Assembly (NCBI GenBank): GCA_033085395.1
Contig: JANQBS010000014.1
Coordinates: 276,186-340,185 of the forward strand
Origin: Xanthoparmelia taractica
Lineage: Eukaryota; Ascomycota; Lecanoromycetes; Lecanorales; Parmeliaceae
DNA length: 64,000 bases
Direction of reading: 5' to 3'
Part shown: positions 56,555 through 64,000 of the stretch, one piece after another
Layout: every line of letters begins with the position of its first letter
How positions within the stretch are numbered: the first letter of the stretch is position 1
Notes under the pieces: generated by a model
What the model saw: only the letters and a program-made list of their open reading frames with translations
Databases searched by the model: none
What the model was told of the DNA's origin: nothing
Program-made: the position numbers and the translations under genes

Positions 56555-56744
56555 CAAATAGCGATATCCCAGCGCTATAAAAGAATAATATTCGCATAAA
56601 TAAATAATTTCGAACGTCTAGAAGAAACGCATACTGATATAAAGACGATATATAAGATGTTTCGATTTACCTAAAGCTGGCCGAGGCGAATAGATCTAAA
56701 TAATAAATAAAAATCAATCGAAGTCTAGTTCTCTATTGGGCCTA

Positions 56745-56830
56745 GCGCGGTTTATTGAAATATCGTCTATAAAATTCATCTATTACTTTCTTAGAGTCTT
56801 CGAACTTATCTTGGTTCGCATAATACCAGT
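56745..56830 (-). pseudogene. Chromodomain remnant at the pol C-terminus
   Basis: Reads WYYANQDKFEDSKKVIDEF then YRRYFNKPR, resembling the end of a chromodomain (W..NL.DS..LI.EF). Confidence 0.55.
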
Positions 56831-59102
56831 TATTATCTCTATTTAGATTGATTTATTTGACTTTATACTAAAGACGCCCATAGTAACGCCTAAAGTCCAG
56901 TATATCGTTCACGTTCTATAACTCTTTCTCGTTAACTATTATTAATCTAAAAGAATCGTGCTTCTATTCTAATAGAGAATTTATAGCCGTAGATCTAAGC
57001 ATCTTAGAGCTGAAAATTAAATAAATTCTTATACTATAAAGAAGTTTTAAACGATATAAAATATCGACTCGCTCTAGAACTCTATATAAGTCGAGTTATT
57101 TATCTTCGAGATTCTTATAGAGACGTTTAATTTTAATATTCTTGAACGATAGCTAGACCTAATCGCCTATATCGTAAGTAATCTTCTTACGATATTTATT
57201 CGCCTATATCTTTATAATCCTACGTGTTTTCTCTAATTGTAATTATCTAAACTTTAGAATCTTCTTTATCTTAATTATAATATCTTCCGCCTTTAAGACT
57301 TATAGACGCTCGCGTGTAATCTCGTAGAAAGTATAATTCTAATCGAAAGATATACGAGGATAAAAATCTCGATTAAAGTAGAAGAAAGTGAGGGATATAG
57401 CGAATAAGATATTATTATTATTACTAAATTCGATTATAAGAATTTATTTAATCTAATCGTCTTATAGATAATTATAATAGATATAAAGATCTCGCTTTAT
57501 ATTCTAATTAACCCTCTCGATCTAATTATTCGTCTCGAGATAATATATAATAAATAAGTTAATCTTAATACGTAATCGCTTATAAAGGCTTTTCTAAAGC
57601 GTAGATATAAATTATATATCTCTATCTAATGTGAGAGATTATAATAATCCGTATAATCGAAAGAGATTTTATATAAGAATTTAAATAAGTTTCTCTAATA
57701 AATAATCGTTATCTTTTTAATAACACGACACGTAGTAACATTTCTTTATAAGACGATATATTAGGGTATAGATAGCGTTAAAACTATTTAATAGAAATAG
57801 GCCAGTGATAAAATCTATAGAGACGTCTTATTAACGGCCTTGGGAAATTGAGAGTGATATCAACAGTTCATTTGTTTTATCTCGTAAGGCTTTACTACGT
57901 TAATAGTAATAATAATTACGAATATATTATTTAATCGTCTTTACGTAGTTAGGTTAATAATAATAACATAAAAATAAATTAATCGTTTTTCGTATTCTTA
58001 GGTGATCGCTAGAAAATTAATTATAAACCTCTCTTAATAGCTTCGTATAAAACTCGGTTGAGATCTATAATAATTCGTTCTTAAAGAGAGTCTTATCGAC
58101 GATACGATACTTACTTAGCGTGTAACTATAAAGTTTAACTTAATTATAATTTATCGCTTTATGAAATTCGTTATATATAGAATTCTCTTAATTAATCTTA
58201 TGAATTCGTTTAAATAGATTTTCTTCGACTTCTATAACTCGAATTTAGACGCGATTCGAGATAAGAATCGTTTAATATTAATATTAACTTCTTTTATTAA
58301 CTTCGTTCGCTGAGATAGATAAGAATATTCTTATTAAGGCGTCGACTTTGCTATTAGCTATTCTCGTACGAAATATAATTTAAAAGTTAAATTTAGATAG
58401 AATATCTAGATAGCGGGCTTAACGGCGTATAAGCTTTTTATTTTTTATAAAGATTTTTAAGATTTAATAATTAGTGAATACTTAAGTAGATAGCTCGATA
58501 TATTCTAATTCTAGTTACTAGTATTCGAAGCATTAAATAATTACTAGTAACTCTTTATTATAGATATAATAGTTATATTTCGCTAAGATTATACTCTTAC
58601 TATAGAATATTATTAAGTGAAGAACTTTATCGTTATTATATTAAGATAAAATCTCTCTTAATATATAGTTAGAAGAATTAATCTTAAGAATAATTTAACG
58701 CTTAAGATTAAAGTAACGTAGAATTAAGATAGTAATTATACGCTTTTTTAGATCTTTAAACGACTTAATATAAATCTTATTTTAAATAAAGAAAGTATCT
58801 TTCTTCGTAAGATTAATTAAAGATTTAATTAACTTAAAAAACTTATAAATAAAGCGTTAATAAAAGTTTATAAATCTTATAAAGTCTTAAATCTTCTTTA
58901 GATTTATAGAAATACTTTAATTAAGGATAATCTCGATTTTATAAGAATTTATTCGTAGATTAATTCCTAATATAATAATCTTTAGAAATATAATCTCTTT
59001 TATATCGAATTCGCATTTCTTAATATTAATCTATAGACTAGTCTTCCGTAAACGTTGAAGAATTTATTTAATATACTTTTAATGTTTTTTCTTCTTTTAA
59101 TT

Positions 59103-59129
59103 ATAGATAAGAATATCGTCTAAATAGAC
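59103..59129 (-). pseudogene. Reverse transcriptase active-site remnant
   Basis: Reads VYLDDILIY, the gypsy-type catalytic YxDD box, inside an otherwise stop-riddled pol. Confidence 0.8.
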
Positions 59130-62100
59130 TTAATAGAAGTCGTTTAAGAAATCGAATAGAATATTATTAATGTATTATTGAAACGTGCTCGATTTATTCG
59201 TTAGTTCGAAGAATAATACTCGATATTTATACGCTTCGAGGGCTATAATAAAGATCGTATAATTCTTATTATCGGGGTTTATTCGTAGTTTATTAAATAT
59301 AGCGATAATATTTAGATAGGTGAGATATCGATATTTCTTAATTTTATTAATAATCTTCTTTATTAGAGAAAGTAAATATTGATTATATTTCGTTATAATA
59401 TTTAATTTTCGACAGTTTATATAAAAATAAAGATTATTATTAGTTTTTAGAGCGATTAGAATTAATAACGAATAAGAAGTCTTACTAGAAGTATTAAAGT
59501 CCTTAAATAAATTATTTATTAGATACTCTTTAATCTTTTAAAGTTTATAAAAAGATATATAATAAGCGCGACTTTAAGATGACTTAAAGTTATTAATAAA
59601 CTTAATTTTATAATTATAAGAACGATGCGAAGAGAGCTAATTAATTTTAAAACGATTAAAGATATCTAAAAACTCATAATATTAAGAAGAAAGTAGCTTC
59701 TTAACGTTGTCTAGATTCTAGATAATAGTCTTTATTAAAGAAAGACTAATTTCTTTCGCCCTAAACTTAGCATTATATATTATATCTTAATCGATATCTT
59801 TTATCGATATCGCGAATAATTAAGTCTTAGAGTACTTCGTCTATTTAGCTAATATCGTAAAGAGAGCAATAGTTATATTATAAATAGAGAATAAATAATT
59901 TTTAGACGTAAGTTATAGGCGAGTAAGAATCTTTAATCGAGATTAAATCGATTTAAGAGTTTTAATCGAGAGTGTCGATTTAATAGAGAGATAAGTAAGG
60001 GAAATAAAAGAAGTTTATAATAAATAATCTCGAAAGAGAATAAAGTTATTACTTATATCTAAAAGTATATTAAAATAATTTATTTATAATTTATCTAGAA
60101 TAACTATATATTATCTTAAATCCGCTATAAGCATTAAGATTATAAGTTTCTTATATCTCGAGAGAATAAGATTTAGATATATAACGTGCGTAATAAATTT
60201 TTTGTTAAGTTACCCGTTATAGTCTTAAATTAATCTAGGCTTTATAAGAGAAACGAGTTATATATTTAATAATTAATAAATCTCATAAATTAAGCGTTTA
60301 TTAACGAACGCGTATTCGATAGTCTCTATATCGATAAGAATTTAAACGTGATAAATCTTCTCTTAAGAAATTAGACTTTCTCGAGCTAAAAACGATTTCG
60401 AAGCGAATAACTTATATCGAATCTTCTCTAGATTATATAAGAATAGAATCTTATCTTAATTTGTAATTATAAATAAAGTTATAAGTTTCTTAAATCGAAT
60501 TATTTAGACTTCGATTTCACGAAACTCTCTTTATTCTAACTTTCTATCTTATTAATTTAATAAGAAAATTAACGTTTTAAATAAGCGAATAATAGGTGTT
60601 TCTTCTTATAATAAATATAATAGATATCTTTCTTTTAATTCTTAATAGTTTTTCGCTATTATTACTTTATAGCGAAAAAGAGATATCGAGAAATTAAATT
60701 CGTTTAAAGAAGAGAGATATTTATAGAACTAAATATAAACGTTACACGCTTAAAAACTCGTATTTTATTTATCATATTCTTGACCTCCTTAATTATCTTT
60801 TCTTAATATATAATACGATACTTATTATTTATTTGAGTTAAGAATATTTTTAAGGCGAATATCGTGATAAATTTGATAGAAGAGTTAGCCTAGACTATAC
60901 GAAGACGAGAAGTAAGCTTTTTATTTATATCCCGAAGTTAGGCTTTATCTAATATACTTAACTTTATAGCGAGACGTTTAAAGTCTTAATAGAAATCGCT
61001 AAACGAGAGGTCTTTCTATTTTAAGGCCTTATATTCGCGAGCTCTATTTGCTTTATAATTCGAGTTCTCGAAAATTTTTTATAAATTATTTAAAATTTTA
61101 TTGATAATTTAATAAAAATCGAAGCTTAGATAATAAGATTAAGCATAGATAACTTTAATTACTTTTTTATCAGTGCGAGACTTGACGTAAGCGATTCTAG
61201 CTATCTTATTATCGAAATAATTTTAATTAATCTTTAACTTACTAGATATTTGACTAATTTAATTATTTTATTAAGATTCTTTATTATCGATTAGTATTAA
61301 AAGATAAGAAAACTTTTTAAAGCGTCTAACTAGAATTTGAATCTATATCGAATTAATAAATTTCTTATAAGATCTTCGAAGTTAATATTAAAGATTTTAT
61401 ATTTATTATTATAGATGATTATGAGCTAATTAAACTCGATTAAGTGTAATCTTAATCTTCTTCTTCTTTCTTTGTTTTTTCTTATATTTTAACTTATAAT
61501 TCGAATTATCTTTAAGTAGAGAGTTATATAATTAAGTAACTTTTATCTCGAGATCGCGTTATTCGCGAAGCTTATTTAAGATAGTTAAAAACTCTTTAGA
61601 ATTCGTATTAGCCCACTAAATTAGCTACTTTTAAGTAACTATATTCCAGATGGAGATAAGATCCTCGGGCGCGCGGGGAGTGTTCCTAGATAATATAGAT
61701 ACTCGTTGATTTAGAGTATTCTTAAGATAACGTTTCAAGTTAAGAGATAGCGTGAGATAGATTACGGGGTCGGAGCTCGCCTAAGAATCCTCTACGCCCT
61801 GCTTCGTATCTCGAAATATTCTATAGAGACTATAAATAGATCGTTAAGTGTATAATATTGAAATATCGTTCGATTTTATAAGAAAGTGATAGTTTTCTCC
61901 GAACTTTTAAATAGAATTACTTTTTTATACGAAATCCGCCCGAGCCGAAATCAAAATTAATACGATAAGAACGAACTTAGCTGAATTTATAGTAAGTGCC
62001 CTAAATCGATTACAACACACGCAACAGTTATTTAAATAAGGTGTGCTTATAGGCGGATAGACTTCAGAGAACGCTCTATTAATGCGTGACGTTGAGAAGT

Positions 62101-62696
62101 AAATTATATAAGTAATTCTTACCAGCGTATATGTATAACTTTAACTACTATATTAATTAATAATAAAATAACTAAATCGTGCTAAAGATACATTTAAAGT
62201 ACATTAATTAATAGATTAATCGCGTGACTTACAGTCGCGCCGCGGGATCGAGTATTAAGTAAGTGTGTTAAGTGTATTAATATTTAATTATGAATTTTAT
62301 AATAAGATTCTTTGCGAGAGACGTATACATTCATTTCTTAATCGTTCGATACGCTATAAAGACTAAGAGTCGTTGAAATATAGTTTTTTAATTCGCCTAA
62401 GTAATTAATATAAGTTAATTTTAATTGTAGTGTGCTATTAATATTCAACTATAGAAAGAAAAGAGACACTTCGTATAATTTGAGAGCTACCTTGCTATAA
62501 TTTCTTTAATCTCGCTTGCTTACGAGCCTTTAATAATTTCGTATAATTTAGATCTTCTAATAATACGTTCGTATAATTTAAAAGATATCTGAGATGATAC
62601 GTGTCAGTGCCTTTCGAAGTCGTCGATTATATCGTGAACGAGTTCTTTTAGCTCGCACGTTCTACGAGCGTAATAAAGAAATAAGACTTAATTTAA

Positions 62697-62886
62697 TGTT
62701 AGGACTGCAATTAGAATAAGTTAATGATGGTGTGTAACGAATAAATTAAGTCTAAGAAGGAACTATCTATAAGGAACGCCAAGGACTATAGGGGCTAGTC
62801 CCAATTGGAAAGGAAAACCGTAGTCCCAATTGGGAAGGTAAGCCGACTTGGTGTTGCAGGCCTATGTGGTCGTCACACTCGTAACA
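62697..62886 (-). repeat. LTR (5' LTR in element orientation)
   Basis: 190 bp, TGTTAGGACTGCAATTAG... to ...CACTCGTAACA on the + strand, with terminal TG...CA. Confidence 0.92.
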
Positions 62887-62891
62887 ATATC
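62887..62891. repeat. 5-bp target-site duplication ATATC (right)
   Basis: Matches 56347-56351. Confidence 0.9.
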
Positions 62892-63930
62892 TTAGATTAC
62901 GTATAATAATTAATTTTAGCTTTAACGATAATTAACGTCGAAGTTCTTAATTTATAATATATTTATATAAAACACTTAAATAAATAAAATATAACTCGAC
63001 TAAAGAATATATTTATCGAAATAAATCTATTTAAAGTTCTAATGCTCGAGAATATATATATACTTTATGTAAGATCGAATCTTTATTTCTTATTTTATAA
63101 AGATTATCTTACGTCTAGAAAATATATTAATAAGTTATTTTACTTTAATATCTTTAATCTTATATTAGATATAGATATTCGCTCTAATTATTATATATAA
63201 TTTTACTTTATAAAGAATAGAAATAAGAATTTTTATATTTATTTTAATATCTATAAAAATAAGAAAGACTTTCTATAAAAGCGATATAAGACGTAGAGTT
63301 AATTTATCTCACTTACGATAAATTAATTAAAAAGATTTTTATAAAAAGCGTTTAAGATAATTATAATATTATATTTCTTTAAAGCGAAGCTAGAAATTAA
63401 TCTTTTTAAAAATATTCGATTATTTATATTTATAAGATAATTAATATTTAAATATTTTTATTTTAATAAAGCGTTACGAATAAGATTAAAAAGATTTATA
63501 AGATAATATTATAAGCGAAAAGTTATTTTATTTATAGAAAGCGTATATATTAAAGACTCGATTAATTTTAATTATTCTTAAAAAATAAGATACTCGATAA
63601 TCTCTAAAAGCTTTTTCTCTATTATTTTCAAAGATCGATTAATCTTAAATATAATCTTTATCTTTCTTTAAAAAAACTTATTTTTTATAGACTCTAATTT
63701 TTAAATACGTATATAATTAATTATTTAAACGAAATTTATTTTAATATTCTTTATATATTAACTTCTTATCTATTTTTCTTACTATAATATAATAAGAAAT
63801 AAAGATAAATTTAATATTTATCTTATCTCTCTTAAGATTAGACTTCTTATCTTTTTTCTTTAAAATTCTATTCTTATACGTATTATAAAGATAATTATCG
63901 CTATTTTTATAATAAATAATAAAATCTACG
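62892..63930 (+). mobile_element. Ty1/copia-like retrotransposon, continuation after the nested insertion
   Basis: Same composition and strand as the sequence before 56,351. Probable decayed integrase region (for example DIRSNYY and FYFIKNRNKNFYIYF near 63,170-63,240). Assignment is by continuity and weak resemblance. Confidence 0.45.
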
Positions 63931-64000
63931 GGTCGGAAAGGTGTGGTATATTTGATGGTATGGGACCAGTTTTTCGAATACCATACCGAAAGGTATAGGA
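63931..64000. other. GC recovery at the window end
   Basis: GC content rises abruptly, with GGTATGG and CCATACC as a short inverted pair. Possibly the edge of another repeat; cut by the window. Confidence 0.35.

Larger units (their letters stand above)
56352..62886 (-). mobile_element. Ty3/gypsy LTR retrotransposon (chromovirus), complete but RIP-inactivated
   Basis: 6,535 bp bounded by 190-bp direct repeats and a perfect ATATC duplication. On the - strand an RT active site YLDDILIY is at 59129-59103, and a chromodomain-like end is at about 56,830-56,745, so pol runs right to left. A run of ten C at 56545-56554 reads on the - strand as a G-rich polypurine tract 3 bp before the 3' LTR, supporting the same direction. 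Many stops; no functional ORF. Confidence 0.9.
51580..63930. repeat. AT-rich, RIP-degraded transposon block
   Basis: Very AT-rich sequence dominated by TA, AAT and ATT words, with only short GC-normal islands (52,070-52,260; 53,980-54,240; 56,350-56,560; 62,700-62,885). Where old protein sequence can be read, Trp codons became TAA/TAG, Gln became TAA, Cys became Tyr, His became Tyr and Ala became Val. That pattern fits C-to-T mutation on both strands, i.e. RIP. No intact ORF is supported. Confidence 0.9.

Noticed and set aside
1..64000. Biosynthetic gene cluster, defence island or CRISPR-like array
   Set aside because: No backbone synthase, cluster regulator, nuclease-helicase set or spaced direct repeats were seen; the genes are housekeeping.

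Overview
The window is from a filamentous ascomycete (Pezizomycotina). It carries dense single-copy fungal genes with many short introns (mostly 46-80 nt, GT-AG), typical ascomycete families (Kex1, Cdc10-type septin, Rud3, Ski8, Mid2-like and GPI-type wall proteins, a DUF2408 protein), and a long AT-rich block of transposons wrecked by C-to-T change, the signature of repeat-induced point mutation (RIP). I cannot name the genus.

Bases 1-50,630 are a gene-rich euchromatic arm. In order: KEX1 (3' part, +), RAE1 (+), ACO2 (-), a GPI-anchored secreted protein (-), SKI8 (-), MRPL32 (-), CDC10 septin (+), GUK1 (-), RUD3 (-), cytosolic MetRS (+), a small predicted mitochondrial protein (+), an AVT-type amino acid transporter with 17 introns (+), an unrecognised RGG-containing protein (+), RAD52 (-), a UBA/zinc-finger/UBX protein (-), SCS2/VAP (+), sphingolipid delta4-desaturase (-), a PQ-loop vacuolar transporter (-), a Mid2-like wall sensor (+), an unrecognised protein (+), PEX19 (-), UBC9 (+), asparagine synthetase (+), POR1/VDAC (+), a J-domain membrane protein (-), MetAP2 (+), ribosomal P1 (-) and a DUF2408 protein (+). 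I rebuilt the exon joins by hand; every complete model closes in frame, and family identity was judged from remembered conserved motifs, not from a search. The genes are housekeeping and do not form an obvious cluster. Many are in divergent pairs with short shared promoters.

From about 51,580 to 63,930 the sequence becomes extremely AT-rich and has no intact gene. Within it are a Tc1/mariner-like element with an odd pair of long inverted repeats (52,072-54,238), a Ty1/copia-like element on the + strand (gag and protease remnants before 56,351, resuming at 62,892), and, nested inside the latter, a complete but inactivated Ty3/gypsy chromovirus on the - strand (56,352-62,886) with 190-bp LTRs, a perfect 5-bp target duplication, a readable RT active site and a C-terminal chromodomain. 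Composition starts to recover in the last 70 bases.

Notable outside the repeats: seven of about 110 inferred introns use GC donors, several coding micro-exons are 6-23 nt long, RAD52 contains a 28-nt apparent intron, a strong hairpin lies upstream of the desaturase, and a Gcn4/CPC1-type site lies upstream of asparagine synthetase.
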